Origin: Chloroflexota bacterium
GTDB taxonomy: Bacteria; Chloroflexota; Anaerolineae; Anaerolineales; Villigracilaceae
DNA: 64,000 nt
NCBI GenBank assembly: GCA_019873735.1
Contig: JAIOAQ010000001.1
Location: 156,277 to 220,276, forward strand
Reading direction: 5' to 3'
The notes beneath the pieces are model-generated. The model was not told where the DNA came from, ran no database searches, and was given only the letters and a program-made list of their open reading frames with translations. A program made the translations under genes and the position numbers. This document shows, piece after piece, positions 50,323 to 58,958 of the stretch (its first letter is position 1; every line of letters begins with the position of its first letter).

Positions 50323-51477
50323 ATGCGATTGGCAACGTATCTTTTTTGGACCCTTGGCCTGCTTGCCCTGCAGGCAGAGACTCTCTCTCCAGGCGTCTTG
50401 CCGCTTTCGCCCGCTACTGAGCCGGCGGCCGGGGCAATCGTCTGCCCGCCGGGAGTCTATGGACCAGAGCCGGCAGACTGCCTGCCGTTAGGCCCGGCGG
50501 CCTATTTGTCTTACTGGGCGACGCAGGGGATTCCTTATCCTTCAAAACCGTTGCCGGCCTATCCGACCGATCCGACGCTGAGACAAATTCCCTACTATTA
50601 CTATAAACTTGACCAGGTGCCGGTGGAAGTCTACCCGTCTCTGGAAAATGCCCAGTCGAAAACCGGCGCGATCCGCACTTTTCAGCCGGGCTTTGTTTAT
50701 GTCACCTACCTGGACGTTGTTCAAGACCAGGGCTACTACTTCATGCTATCGGATTATCACTGGATTCCCGGCAAGGGTTCGCGGATTGGACAGTTGCCCG
50801 CCTTTCAGGGGTTGCAGTTCAGTTCCACGCCGCAGCATTCGTTTGGCTGGGCTTTTGAGCATGATCTAGTGGTGCGCAATGCTCCCGGTTTCAATGCCGC
50901 TGAAACCGGCCGCAAACTGTCGCTTTACGAAGTGACGCCGGTTTACGCCGTTCAGGAGGCGGATGGCTATGACTGGTATTTGATTGCTCCCAATCAATGG
51001 GTGGAAGGTCGAAAGGTCGGCCGCGTGATTCCTAACCCCATTCCGCCGCAAGGCGTAACCAACGACCGCTGGATTGAAGTCAACCTTGAGGAACAAACGC
51101 TTGCAGTCTACGACCGTCGCCGATTGGTCTTTGCCACGTTAATTGCCAGCGGGGTTGAGCCAATGTGGACGCGCCCCGGTCTGTTTCAAATTTACGAGAA
51201 GAAAGAGACCGAAACCATGCGCAATAACGATCCGGCGGACTATTATTACCTGGATAAAGTGCCCTGGACGATGTATTTTGATCAAGCGCGCGCCCTGCAT
51301 GGGGCGTACTGGCGCACTCGTTTTGGCTTCCCTCAGTCGCATGGCTGCGTCAATCTTTCCATTGGCGACGCACACTGGCTCTTTGATTGGGCCGAAGTGG
51401 GGGATTGGGTATATGTCCACGATCCCTCCGGCAAAACGCCCACCGATCCGTCTTTGTATGGAGCCGGCGCACCTTAG
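50323..51477 (+). CDS. Secreted L,D-transpeptidase (YkuD family)
   Basis: A 384-residue protein. A signal peptide occupies about residues 1-20 (LATYLFWTLGLLALQAETL). The middle (about 75-240) looks like one or two SH3-type or Tyr/Pro-rich substrate-binding regions (IPYYYYKLDQVPVEVYPSLE; FEHDLVVRNAPGF). The C-terminal YkuD domain has WIEVNLEEQTLAVYDRRRL, ARALHGAYWRTRFG and the active-site SHGCVNLSIGDA with catalytic Cys342. These enzymes form 3-3 cross-links or attach proteins to peptidoglycan. The frame extends upstream to 50239, but the signal peptide begins at the ATG at 50323. Transcription is almost leaderless. It is a single gene, followed by the PIG-L gene under its own -10 box. Confidence 0.9.
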   Translation: MRLATYLFWTLGLLALQAETLSPGVLPLSPATEPAAGAIVCPPGVYGPEPADCLPLGPAAYLSYWATQGIPYPSKPLPAYPTDPTLRQIPYYYYKLDQVPVEVYPSLENAQSKTGAIRTFQPGFVYVTYLDVVQDQGYYFMLSDYHWIPGKGSRIGQLPAFQGLQFSSTPQHSFGWAFEHDLVVRNAPGFNAAETGRKLSLYEVTPVYAVQEADGYDWYLIAPNQWVEGRKVGRVIPNPIPPQGVTNDRWIEVNLEEQTLAVYDRRRLVFATLIASGVEPMWTRPGLFQIYEKKETETMRNNDPADYYYLDKVPWTMYFDQARALHGAYWRTRFGFPQSHGCVNLSIGDAHWLFDWAEVGDWVYVHDPSGKTPTDPSLYGAGAP

Positions 51478-51491
51478 CAGCGCGGCTGGTG

Positions 51492-51497
51492 TATAAT
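51492..51497 (+). promoter_or_regulatory. -10 box of the PIG-L deacetylase gene
   Basis: TATAAT lies in the 58-base gap after the L,D-transpeptidase stop, 38 bases before the ATG at 51536. The bases after it (CGCCTTC) are GC-rich. No clear -35 box is present. Confidence 0.4.
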
Positions 51498-51535
51498 CGC
51501 CTTCAGGCATCCATCCCAATTTTTGTCGAGGCAAA

Positions 51536-52174
51536 ATGATTTTTTACGGCAAGCGCATTCTTTTTGTGGGCGCCCACCCAGATGATATAGAACTGGGCTG
51601 CGGGGCCTTCATTCACCACATCCTTCCCTTTAGTGATGTTTTGTGTCTGACGCTTTCAGATAATCAGAAGAATCCGGCGCTGAAGAACGTTGTGCAGGAA
51701 CATCGGCGCAGCATGGAGGTGCTGGGCGTTCCCGCAGAGCGGGACGTGGTTCAGACCTTTGAAACCCGGCGTTTTCCAGACCAGCGCCAGGAAATACTGG
51801 AGTATCTGCTGCGTCTGAGACGGGATTTCAACCCCGAAATTATTCTGGTTCACACCCGCCAGGATATTCACCAGGACCATAATGTGGCAACCGAAGAATG
51901 CCTGCGTGCCTATCGTGGGGCAACGGTGCTGGGCTATGACGTTTTGCGTTCTTCGTATGGTTTCTTCCCCCACTTCCTGGTAGAGGTCAACGCCGAAGAT
52001 GTGGAAGCGAAATTGCAGGCCTTGTCGCAATACGACACCTACAGCGACAAATACTATTTCGACCTGAACATTCTGCGTGCCACCATGATCCGGCATGGGG
52101 CGCTGGCAGAACGGCCCTATGCCGAAGGTTTTGATATTTTGCGCATTGTTGGCCGCTTTGAGAGATGCGTGTAG
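51536..52174 (+). CDS. PIG-L/LmbE-family N-acetylsugar deacetylase
   Basis: A 212-residue zinc hydrolase with the family signature AHPDDIELGCGAFI at residues 13-26 (His and two Asp) and HQDHNVATEECLRAY near residue 115 (second His-Asp). Such enzymes remove N-acetyl groups from GlcNAc linked to inositol, antibiotic precursors or bacillithiol-type sugars. GAGG precedes the ATG with a short spacer. The next gene is a nuclease-like gene with a 64-base gap, so functional linkage is not clear. Which acetylated sugar it uses cannot be read from the sequence. Confidence 0.9.
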   Translation: MIFYGKRILFVGAHPDDIELGCGAFIHHILPFSDVLCLTLSDNQKNPALKNVVQEHRRSMEVLGVPAERDVVQTFETRRFPDQRQEILEYLLRLRRDFNPEIILVHTRQDIHQDHNVATEECLRAYRGATVLGYDVLRSSYGFFPHFLVEVNAEDVEAKLQALSQYDTYSDKYYFDLNILRATMIRHGALAERPYAEGFDILRIVGRFERCV

Positions 52175-52238
52175 CCAGAAAGGCAATTACCCGTCAATAT
52201 TTTGCTGCGTCCTTCCATGTTCTTTTTGGGCTGAAGTT

Positions 52239-53069
52239 ATGGGAAGCCTGCCTGAAAATTTTCGCTTTTCTCAATCGTCGCTGCAGGACTATGACGATTG
52301 TCCGCGCCGCTTCCGCTTGCGTTACCTGGAGGGGATAGAGTATCCGGCCATGCAGGCAGAACCGGCGCTCGAAAACGAACGCCTGCAATGGGAAGGTTCC
52401 TACTTTCACCGCCTGGCGCAACAGTATTTATTGGGCGTCTCGGCAGAGAAAATTGAGCGCCTGGCAAACACGCCAAACATCCGCATCTGGTGGCAGAACT
52501 TCCTTTCGTTTGCGCGCGCAGATCTGGCCGACCTGAGGCTCTGTTTGCCGGAGGTAAGTCTATCGGCTCCGCTGGGGCGGTATCGCCTTGTGGCCAAGTA
52601 CGATTTGCTGGCGCTGACATCTGACGGCAGGCTTATTATCTATGATTGGAAAACGTCCCGCCGGCGGCCAAAGAATGAGTGGCTGGCAAGCCGCTGGCAG
52701 ACGCGCGTTTACCGCTTCCTGGCGGTTCGCGCCGCAGCGCACTTGAATGCCGGCAAACCCTTCGAGGCGGAACAGATTGAAATGGTGTACTGGATGGCCA
52801 ATGCCCCCGATGAGCCGGCACGCTTCCCCTATTCACCGGCCCAGGCCAGGCGCGATGCCGATGTGCTTCAAGCGCGCGTGGCCGAAATTGCCGGCGCGGT
52901 GGATTTTCCGCCTACCGAAGATGAGCGGCTATGTTCTTTTTGCACCTACCGTTCGTATTGCGACCGCGGCAGGTTGGCCGGAAACCTGGACGATTTAGAT
53001 GGGGAATACGAAGCAGACGAAGCGATGTTTGACCTGAATTTCGAGCAGATTGCCGAAATCGCTTTTTGA
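52239..53069 (+). CDS. PD-(D/E)XK nuclease with probable Fe-S cluster (RecB/AddB/Cas4-like)
   Basis: A 276-residue stand-alone nuclease domain. An early cysteine in DYDDCPRRFRLRYLEG and three C-terminal cysteines in LCSFCTYRSYC match the four Fe-S ligands of AddB and Cas4. The catalytic core has FHRLAQQYLLG, YRLVAKYDLLAL, IIYDWKTSRRRP (the D-x-K motif) and WQTRVYRFL (QXXXY-like). There is no helicase part. The frame begins earlier at 52095, inside the PIG-L gene, but the nuclease fold starts at the ATG at 52239. No cas gene or CRISPR array is near, so a Cas4 role is unlikely; DNA repair or defence are both possible. The Fe-S cluster is inferred from spacing. Confidence 0.8.
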   Translation: MGSLPENFRFSQSSLQDYDDCPRRFRLRYLEGIEYPAMQAEPALENERLQWEGSYFHRLAQQYLLGVSAEKIERLANTPNIRIWWQNFLSFARADLADLRLCLPEVSLSAPLGRYRLVAKYDLLALTSDGRLIIYDWKTSRRRPKNEWLASRWQTRVYRFLAVRAAAHLNAGKPFEAEQIEMVYWMANAPDEPARFPYSPAQARRDADVLQARVAEIAGAVDFPPTEDERLCSFCTYRSYCDRGRLAGNLDDLDGEYEADEAMFDLNFEQIAEIAF

Positions 53070-53090
53070 CTTGCCGTGGCCGGACCGGCC

Positions 53091-53978
53091 TTACTTCTCC
53101 ACAGAAATTCCGAGATGATTGGCGATGGCGCGTTCGCGGCCCGGAACGTATTGGTCAATGGGGGAATTTAAAACCAACGGCTGGCCGCTTTTGGGATCCT
53201 CAATAACCAGCGTGGACGAGCCGCCGCCATCCAGTGCCATGGCAAAGTAGGCGCCATGCTCGCGAAGAATCCGCGCCAGTTCCTGGAAGGTAACCCCCTG
53301 ACTGTAAAACGGCTGACGTCCATCTACCACCACAAGATAAAGCCAGCGGCCGTTGCGGTTGATGCCGATGGCCGTGCGCGGCTCCAGGGTTGAGTCGTCC
53401 AGGCCTGAGACAATTTCACCTTTTTCTACCAGCATGCGGTCGCCGGAGAGGGCGTGGAAGACGCGGCCTGGACGGTTGTTGAAAGAGAGGTCGTTGCGGC
53501 GGCTGATGTAGAGGGTTGGCTTCTGTCCGACGGCATCCGCCAGGCCCTGGGCGTAGATTTTTCCGCCAGAAGCCGAGAAGCCGTTGGGCGTAACCCGGTC
53601 GCCTGGGTGGGGGTAGTAATCCAGCGGGCCGCGTGACCACCAGGGGTAAAAGCCATCGCCGTTGATTGCAATTTGAAGGTTGAATTCTTGCAAAAACTGC
53701 GATGTGGTGCGCGCCTGCAGGGGCGGCTCTTCTTCAAAGTCTGGCGGGGTGACCAGCAGATGCAGGCCCTTTGTCTGCGTGTCCACTTTGACGATGTGGA
53801 TGATGGCCGCGTGAGGCAGGAGGCGCACTTGCCGCTGATAGGTGACGCCTTCGTACAGCCGCTGTTTGACGGGAATGGGCGCCGGGCGGCCGCGCGTTAG
53901 CAGGGCATAGCCGCCAAGCAGCAGGAGGATGATCGCCGCCAGTGCGCCGGACAGCCAAAGAATGCGGCGTTTACGCAT
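53091..53978 (-). CDS. Phosphodiester glycosidase family protein (NAGPA-like)
   Basis: A 295-residue protein with one N-terminal membrane helix (ILWLSGALAAIILLLLGGYALL) and an external NAGPA/DUF2233 domain: LQIAINGDGFYPWW, VTPNGFSASGGKIY, TAIGINRNGRWLYLVVVDGR and FAMALDGGGSSTLVIED. The Asp/Gly-rich motif with Arg is typical of the enzyme that uncovers mannose 6-phosphate. In bacteria it acts on glycans in the cell wall or extracellular polymer. It overlaps the DUF1385 gene by eight bases, and both are on one transcript. Substrate unknown. Confidence 0.88.
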   Translation of the reverse strand: MRKRRILWLSGALAAIILLLLGGYALLTRGRPAPIPVKQRLYEGVTYQRQVRLLPHAAIIHIVKVDTQTKGLHLLVTPPDFEEEPPLQARTTSQFLQEFNLQIAINGDGFYPWWSRGPLDYYPHPGDRVTPNGFSASGGKIYAQGLADAVGQKPTLYISRRNDLSFNNRPGRVFHALSGDRMLVEKGEIVSGLDDSTLEPRTAIGINRNGRWLYLVVVDGRQPFYSQGVTFQELARILREHGAYFAMALDGGGSSTLVIEDPKSGQPLVLNSPIDQYVPGRERAIANHLGISVEK

Positions 53979-54885
53979 GCCTGGATGACAGACTCTGTTC
54001 TGCCTGACGCATTGTCTGGAAGGCCTGAATGGCTACTTCCAGCATTTCACGATCGGGCTGGCGGGTGGTTAACTTTTGCAGGGCCAGGTTGGGACGGATG
54101 AGCAGGCGTACAAGCGGCCAGTGGAGGTGATTGGCCGTCCAGCGAATGTATTCAACCGCAATTCCGGCCAGCAGCGGCAGGAGCAAAATGCGGCTGAGCA
54201 GTTTCCAGCCCAACGGCAGATTGCCCAGCAGGGTAAAAACGATGATTGAAACCAGTACGAGAGTCAGCAGAAAGGCCGTGCCGCAGCGGGCGTGTTCGAT
54301 TGGGTAGTTTGCAACCGATTCGGGGGTAAGTTCTGCGCCGGCCTCGTAGGCGTTAATCGTCTTGTGTTCTGCGCCGTGATAGGCGAACAACCGCCGGGCT
54401 TCGCGGACAAAGCCAATGGCCCAGATGTAGCCAACCACAATCAGCAGACGGATGACTCCTTCTGCCAGGTTGCTCCAGAAGGCGTTCCAGCCGGAAGCCT
54501 GGGTTGGGTCGAAACCGGCCAGGTGTTCGCCCAGGCTGACGATGCCGGCGGGGAGCAAAAAGAACAGGGCGATGCCAATGGTCAGAGACAGGCCCAGGGT
54601 CAGGTAAAGAGCCGGGCCTTCCAGTTTTTCGTCCTCACCGCTTTGCAGGTTGGCCGAGATGGTCAGGGCGCGCATTCCCAGTCCAAGCGCGTCCCACAGC
54701 AGGAGAATGCCGCGCAGGAAGGGGATTTTGGTCAGGCGGCTGCGGTAGATGCCTGCCAGCGGTTCGGTGTGGGTCACGATTTGACCATCGGGGGCGCGCA
54801 TGGCGATTGCCATGGCATTTTGGCCGCGCATCAAAACGCCTTCGATGACGGCTTGTCCGCCGTAGGTGATGATTTTATCTTCCAT
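53971..54885 (-). CDS. DUF1385 family membrane protein
   Basis: A 304-residue protein with the DUF1385 pattern: GGQAVIEGVLMRGQNAMAIAMR at the start, RSRLTKIPFLRGI, then several membrane helices, and the conserved YHGAEHKTINAYEAG, HARCGTAFLL (given in pieces) and YEWIRWTA-like VEYIRWTANH. About four to five helices. The family (YqhQ in Bacillus) is of unknown biochemical function. It is cotranscribed with the phosphodiester glycosidase-like gene, overlapping it by eight bases. A terminator for the upstream M20 operon lies just before its start. Confidence 0.9.
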   Translation of the reverse strand: MEDKIITYGGQAVIEGVLMRGQNAMAIAMRAPDGQIVTHTEPLAGIYRSRLTKIPFLRGILLLWDALGLGMRALTISANLQSGEDEKLEGPALYLTLGLSLTIGIALFFLLPAGIVSLGEHLAGFDPTQASGWNAFWSNLAEGVIRLLIVVGYIWAIGFVREARRLFAYHGAEHKTINAYEAGAELTPESVANYPIEHARCGTAFLLTLVLVSIIVFTLLGNLPLGWKLLSRILLLPLLAGIAVEYIRWTANHLHWPLVRLLIRPNLALQKLTTRQPDREMLEVAIQAFQTMRQAEQSLSSRHA

Positions 54886-54917
54886 AGACTCGTGATTTTC
54901 TAAAGAGTGTTTGCCCG

Positions 54918-54947
54918 ATAAAAAAGAGGCGGAGCCAAGGCCCCGCC
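54918..54947 (-). terminator. Intrinsic terminator of the secG-SBP-M20 operon
   Basis: On the minus strand a GC-rich stem GGCGG/CCGCC with an inner GCC/GGC pair (one A-C mismatch) at 54928-54947 is followed by TTTTTT (54925-54920). It begins six bases after the M20 stop codon. Confidence 0.7.
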
Positions 54948-54952
54948 GGATG

Positions 54953-56329
54953 TCAGGGTTTGAGATTGTAAAAGAAGTGAATCAGGGCCTCGATGCCCTT
55001 TTCCCAGGTGGGCAGGTGAAGTTTTTCGTTGGGGGAGTGAACGTTGTCGTCGGGCAGGCCGAAACCGGTGAGCAGCGATTCGGCGCCCAGGCCTTTTTGG
55101 ATGAAGACAACCGCGCCGATGGAGCCGCCTTCGCGTTTGAACAGAGGCGGTATGCCCCAAACGGTTTGCATGGCCCGCGAGAGCGCCTGAATGCCGATGT
55201 TGTTGCGGTCGGTGATGGCCGGCCTGGCGTTGTGTAAGTTGCGCACTTCCCAGCGGATGCTGGCTGGGGCTTTGGCTTCCAGATAGGCCACCAGTTGACG
55301 GAAGGTCTCTTCGGGAGTTTGGTCTGGCACGAGGCGGCAGGAAATTTTCGCCATGGCCCAGGCCGGCAGGACGGTTTTGCTGCCCTCGCCGGTGAAGCCT
55401 GAGAGCAGACCATTGACCTCCAGGGTGGGGCGCGCGCCAATGCGTTCTACCGGCAGGTATTCTGGCTCGCCCCACAGGGCGGGGGCGCCGGTTTGTTGCA
55501 GCAGGGCCTGATCGCTGATGGGCAGACGCGCCAGGTCGGCGCGTTCTTCGGGGCTCAGGGGGCGCACTTTATCATAGAAGCCGGGCAGGGTGACGCGGCC
55601 GTTTTCGTCGTGCATGCCGGCAATCAATTCTGCCAGGGCCTGCGCCGGGTTGTGAACGGCGCCGCCGAAGAGGCCAGAGTGCAGGTCGCGCTTGGGGCCG
55701 TAGACGCGAATCTCGGCGTACATCAGGCCGCGCAGGGCATAGGTGATGGTCGGCTGCGTGGGCGACATCATGCCCGAGTCGGGATTGAGGGATAGATCGC
55801 AGGCCAGTAAGTCTTTGTGTGTCTGAATGAATTCGCCTAGATGTTCCGAGCCGACTTCCTCCTCGCCTTCAATCAGCCACTTGACGTTGACCGGCAAAGT
55901 GCCGCTTCGAACGATCGACTCGACGGCTTTCAGGCTGGCCATGACCTGCCCCTTCATATCAGACATGCCGCGTCCGTACAGGTATTCGCCGCGCTGCGCC
56001 GGCTCAAAGGGCGGGTTGTCCCATAATTCCAGCGGGTCGGCGGGCTGGACATCGTAATGTCCGTAAATCAAGATGGTAGGAGCAGACTTGCCTGCGCCCA
56101 ACCATTCGCCGTAAACCACAGGATGCCCTCCGGTAGGCATGACCTGCACGTTTTCCATGCCCATGGCCTGTAACTGTCCCGCCACCCACTCGGCGGCGCG
56201 CTGAATATCCTGCTTGTGCTCAGGGCTGGTAGAGATGGACGGGATCGCCACCCATTCCATCAGTTCTTTCAGGAAGCGTTCTCTATTCTGACGTGCATAT
56301 TCGATGGCCAGTGTGCGCGAGTCGTTCAT
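54953..56329 (-). CDS. M20 family metallodipeptidase
   Basis: A 458-residue M20A/CNDP-type zinc dipeptidase. Ligands and catalytic residues are in place: LIYGHYDVQPADP (His-x-Asp), GRGMSDMKGQV (bridging Asp), the catalytic pair IEGEEEVGSEHL, DSGMMSPTQPTI (Asp), and DNVHSPNEKLHL near the C-terminus (His). It has the dimerisation insert between about 190 and 300. It should cut dipeptides or beta-alanyl dipeptides in the cytosol. It is the last gene of the secG, peptide-binding-protein, unknown-gene operon, 15 bases after the unknown gene, which fits import and cleavage of peptides. Confidence 0.93.
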   Translation of the reverse strand: MNDSRTLAIEYARQNRERFLKELMEWVAIPSISTSPEHKQDIQRAAEWVAGQLQAMGMENVQVMPTGGHPVVYGEWLGAGKSAPTILIYGHYDVQPADPLELWDNPPFEPAQRGEYLYGRGMSDMKGQVMASLKAVESIVRSGTLPVNVKWLIEGEEEVGSEHLGEFIQTHKDLLACDLSLNPDSGMMSPTQPTITYALRGLMYAEIRVYGPKRDLHSGLFGGAVHNPAQALAELIAGMHDENGRVTLPGFYDKVRPLSPEERADLARLPISDQALLQQTGAPALWGEPEYLPVERIGARPTLEVNGLLSGFTGEGSKTVLPAWAMAKISCRLVPDQTPEETFRQLVAYLEAKAPASIRWEVRNLHNARPAITDRNNIGIQALSRAMQTVWGIPPLFKREGGSIGAVVFIQKGLGAESLLTGFGLPDDNVHSPNEKLHLPTWEKGIEALIHFFYNLKP

Positions 56330-56344
56330 AAAGCCTCCGTAAGG

Positions 56345-56887
56345 TTATGGTTTCAGATTGCCGTATAAGTACCAGAATGGGTCGCGCTCAAAAGACGGGG
56401 CCAGTTCTGGGTCCCAGATGAACCGTCCGGGGATGAAACTCAGCCGCAGGATGCGGTCGAGTTCGGTCAGGGCCTCTGCTTCGGCGGGCAGACCCTCCAA
56501 CTCCTGCAGGAGGAGGTGGATGATGACGCGCCAGCGGACTTGCTGGGGATAGGCGTCTGCGTGCTGGTCGGGGGCGTGGCGATAATCTGCAAGGAAGTTG
56601 TGCCACAGTTCGGTTCGGGCGCGGGTCTCGTGCCTGACCTTACGTTCCCAGGCCGAACGCCACTTCGAGCGCAGGGTGTGGAGGGTGAAATCCAGGCTGT
56701 CCAGCCTTAGATGCGGCGCGGCCTGCAACCGCCGGCGCGCCAGCAACAGACCACCGACTGTCAACATGGGCAATTCGCCGCCTTTTTTGGGGGAAAGCCG
56801 CCAGTAAAGGTTTTCGGAAAGCAGGTAATCCTGTAATTCTGAAACACCTGTTTCGTAGAAGAGATGGTCGGTGGACGGGTTATACAT
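56345..56887 (-). CDS. Conserved-looking protein of unknown function
   Basis: A 180-residue soluble protein without signal peptide or membrane helix. Notable parts are HLFYETGVSELQDYLLSENLYW, a basic KWRSAWERKVRHETRARTELW helix, and FIPGRFIWDPELAPSFERDPFWYLYG at the end. It is rich in Trp, Arg and Leu. I do not recognise it. It sits tightly in the operon: seven bases behind the peptide-binding protein and 15 bases before the M20 dipeptidase. A role in peptide uptake or cleavage is possible only by association. Confidence 0.7.
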   Translation of the reverse strand: MYNPSTDHLFYETGVSELQDYLLSENLYWRLSPKKGGELPMLTVGGLLLARRRLQAAPHLRLDSLDFTLHTLRSKWRSAWERKVRHETRARTELWHNFLADYRHAPDQHADAYPQQVRWRVIIHLLLQELEGLPAEAEALTELDRILRLSFIPGRFIWDPELAPSFERDPFWYLYGNLKP

Positions 56888-56894
56888 GACTTTT

Positions 56895-58583
56895 TTATGG
56901 CGCCGCTGTAGGCGTGACTTTTTCCAGCGTGCGGCGGGTGATCAGGTACCATTCCGGCAGGTTGCTCAGGCGGTCGCTGGGGTCATAAAGCGGCGGGATT
57001 TGCACGCCCTGCACTTCTGCGTTGACGCCGTAAGAATAAACGGGGTAATACAGCAAAACCGCCGGCTGCTCGGCTGAGAAGACGACCTGAAAGTTGCGAT
57101 AGAGGCGGGTGCGGATGGCGATATCGGTCTGGATGCGCGCCTGTTCCAGGTATTCGCTGGCAGGGCGGTTGTCCCATTGGGCGTAATTCTGCCCGCCGGT
57201 TGCCTCGGCCTGATGCCAGAATGGGTAGGGGTCGGGGTCGGGCGTGCGCGTCAGGTTCAGGTCCACCAGCGCGGCCTGATAGGCGCGCGGCGTCAGGCTG
57301 GCCGTCACCAGTTGTTCGTAGGGCAAGGCCCGCAGTGTGACTTCGATGCCGATTGCCTGCCAGTCCTGCTGAATGGCCTGGGCAATGGCGGCATGCTGCG
57401 GGGTATCCGGGTGCAGAAGGGTGAAGGCCAGGCGCTGGTTCTCTTTGACGCGGACGCTTCCCTCGCCGGCCGGCAGGGTGTAGCCGGCCTTTTTGAGCAG
57501 GGCAACCGCGCCTTCGGGGTCGTAGCCGATGGACTCGATGCCGTCGTAGTAGGCCCATGACCCCGGCAGGATGGGGCTGTTGGCGATAATTGCCTGGCCG
57601 TTCAGCAGGCGATCTACCAGCCGCTGGCGGTTGAGTCCCATCACCAGGGCGCGGCGCACGTCTTTGTCCTGGAAGAAAGGCGTTTCCGGGTTGTTGTGAT
57701 TCAAAAGCACCAGGCTCAGCATCGGCTGGCGGCTGGTGTAAATGTACAGGTTGGGTTCGGCCAGGGAGGCGTTCAGGATTTCGGGTGTGATCTGGCTGAG
57801 GCCCATCACTTCGCCTGTCTGGTAGGCGCTTAGGGCGGAGGAGGCATCCGGGTAGTAGCGGAAGACGATTTGCGAGATGAAGGGCTTTTGCCCGTAATAG
57901 CCGTCAAAGGCGGACAATACGACGCCGGTGATTTGTCCACCGCCGGTAATGATGCGCTCGAATTTGTACGGCCCGCTGCCCACCGGCGACAGGTTGAAGG
58001 GGGCGTCTGGAATCTGTTCGGCCGGCAGGCTGCCCAGGATGTGCTGGGGCAGGACGCCGAAGGTTAGATAATCCAGGAAGGGGGCGTATGGCTCGGGCAG
58101 GGTGAACTTCAGACTCTTGTCACTGAGTTTTTTGATTTCGACCTCGGCCCACAGGTCTTTGATATCCTGCGGATAGAAGGAGGCCTGACTCCGGATCAGG
58201 TCAATGGTGAAGATGACATCGTCGGCGGTGACGGGAGAACCGTCATGCCAGACGGCATTCGGGCGCAGGGCCACGTTGTAGATGGTGCCGTCCTGTGAGA
58301 CTCCCCACGATTCGGCCAGGTCGGGCACCGGCAGGCCGCGCGCGTCAAAGCGCATCAAGCCGCTGAAGAGCAGACGGTCCACGTCCCGGTCTGGTTGGTT
58401 GTTCCAGTCGAGCAGGGGGTTGAACCGGCTGGGGGCGCCAATCAGCGCCTCTGTGTAGACGCCGCCGGCGGCAGGCTGGGGCAAGATGGGAATCAGGGTC
58501 GCCTCTTGTTGGCTGAGCAGCAATACAGCCACAATGACGAGGGTGACCAGGACAATCGAAATCTGCCAGCGTAATTTTTTCAT
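56895..58583 (-). CDS. Peptide-type ABC transporter substrate-binding protein (family 5)
   Basis: A 562-residue family 5 solute-binding protein (DppA/OppA). An N-terminal membrane helix (QISIVLVTLVIVAVLLLS) without a lipobox Cys suggests the protein stays anchored by this helix. The mature part has TEALIGAPSRFNPLLDWNN, LAESWGVSQDGTIYNVALR, VWHDGSPVTADDVIFTIDLI, PVGSGPYKFERI and VRRALVMGLNRQRL. The start is the ATG at 58583; a TTG two codons earlier is possible. It lacks permease or ATPase genes here. A permease pair of the right type occurs in the fusion at 17130-20648, so the two might cooperate. Location in an operon with the M20 peptidase supports peptide scavenging. Confidence 0.9.
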   Translation of the reverse strand: MKKLRWQISIVLVTLVIVAVLLLSQQEATLIPILPQPAAGGVYTEALIGAPSRFNPLLDWNNQPDRDVDRLLFSGLMRFDARGLPVPDLAESWGVSQDGTIYNVALRPNAVWHDGSPVTADDVIFTIDLIRSQASFYPQDIKDLWAEVEIKKLSDKSLKFTLPEPYAPFLDYLTFGVLPQHILGSLPAEQIPDAPFNLSPVGSGPYKFERIITGGGQITGVVLSAFDGYYGQKPFISQIVFRYYPDASSALSAYQTGEVMGLSQITPEILNASLAEPNLYIYTSRQPMLSLVLLNHNNPETPFFQDKDVRRALVMGLNRQRLVDRLLNGQAIIANSPILPGSWAYYDGIESIGYDPEGAVALLKKAGYTLPAGEGSVRVKENQRLAFTLLHPDTPQHAAIAQAIQQDWQAIGIEVTLRALPYEQLVTASLTPRAYQAALVDLNLTRTPDPDPYPFWHQAEATGGQNYAQWDNRPASEYLEQARIQTDIAIRTRLYRNFQVVFSAEQPAVLLYYPVYSYGVNAEVQGVQIPPLYDPSDRLSNLPEWYLITRRTLEKVTPTAAP

Positions 58584-58663
58584 GGGCAAAAAAGAAAGGC
58601 CATTACCCCATGCCGGCTTGCTTTTGCTTTCAGGGGAACGGCCTCGCTTGGACGGAATGGGTG

Positions 58664-58888
58664 CTAGCGCGTCAGGAAAATGGACGCGATGGCCAGCGCG
58701 AAGAAGACTACCGAGAGCAAAATGGTCGCCGAGAAGAGCGTCTTTTCGATGCCGCGCCGGGCGGTGAAAACGCCGCCGGTGTCTGTGCCGGTCAGCCCGC
58801 CCAGGCCAGCGCCCTTGCTTTGCAAGATAACGCTGGCAATCAAGGCAATCGAAGTTATAATCAAGGCCACGTCAATATATTGGGTCAT
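58664..58888 (-). CDS. secG: Preprotein translocase subunit SecG
   Basis: A 74-residue two-helix membrane protein of the SecYEG translocon. VALIITSIALIASVILQSKGAGLGGLTGTDTGGVFTARRG (given in parts: VILQSKGAGLGGLTG; GGVFTARRGIEKTL) is the family signature, followed by ATILLSVVFFALAIASIFL. Length and topology are normal. SecG eases export of signal-peptide proteins. AGGAGG precedes the ATG. It heads the SBP/M20 operon, 80 bases upstream of the binding-protein gene, and is divergent from the PHP hydrolase gene. Confidence 0.95.
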   Translation of the reverse strand: MTQYIDVALIITSIALIASVILQSKGAGLGGLTGTDTGGVFTARRGIEKTLFSATILLSVVFFALAIASIFLTR

Positions 58889-58958
58889 TCAGAACCTCCT
58901 GCAAGTTAGCGGCAGAATTATACCTGCGAAGCAGCGAAATCGTCAACCAAAGGTTTGC

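Noticed and set aside
52239..53069. Cas4 of a CRISPR system
   Set aside because: No cas gene or repeat array occurs in the window; the cysteine layout is shared with AddB-type nucleases.
54900..55475. A 191-codon minus-strand frame in a second phase of the M20 gene
   Set aside because: Arg/Pro-rich shadow; the M20 dipeptidase frame carries all metal ligands.
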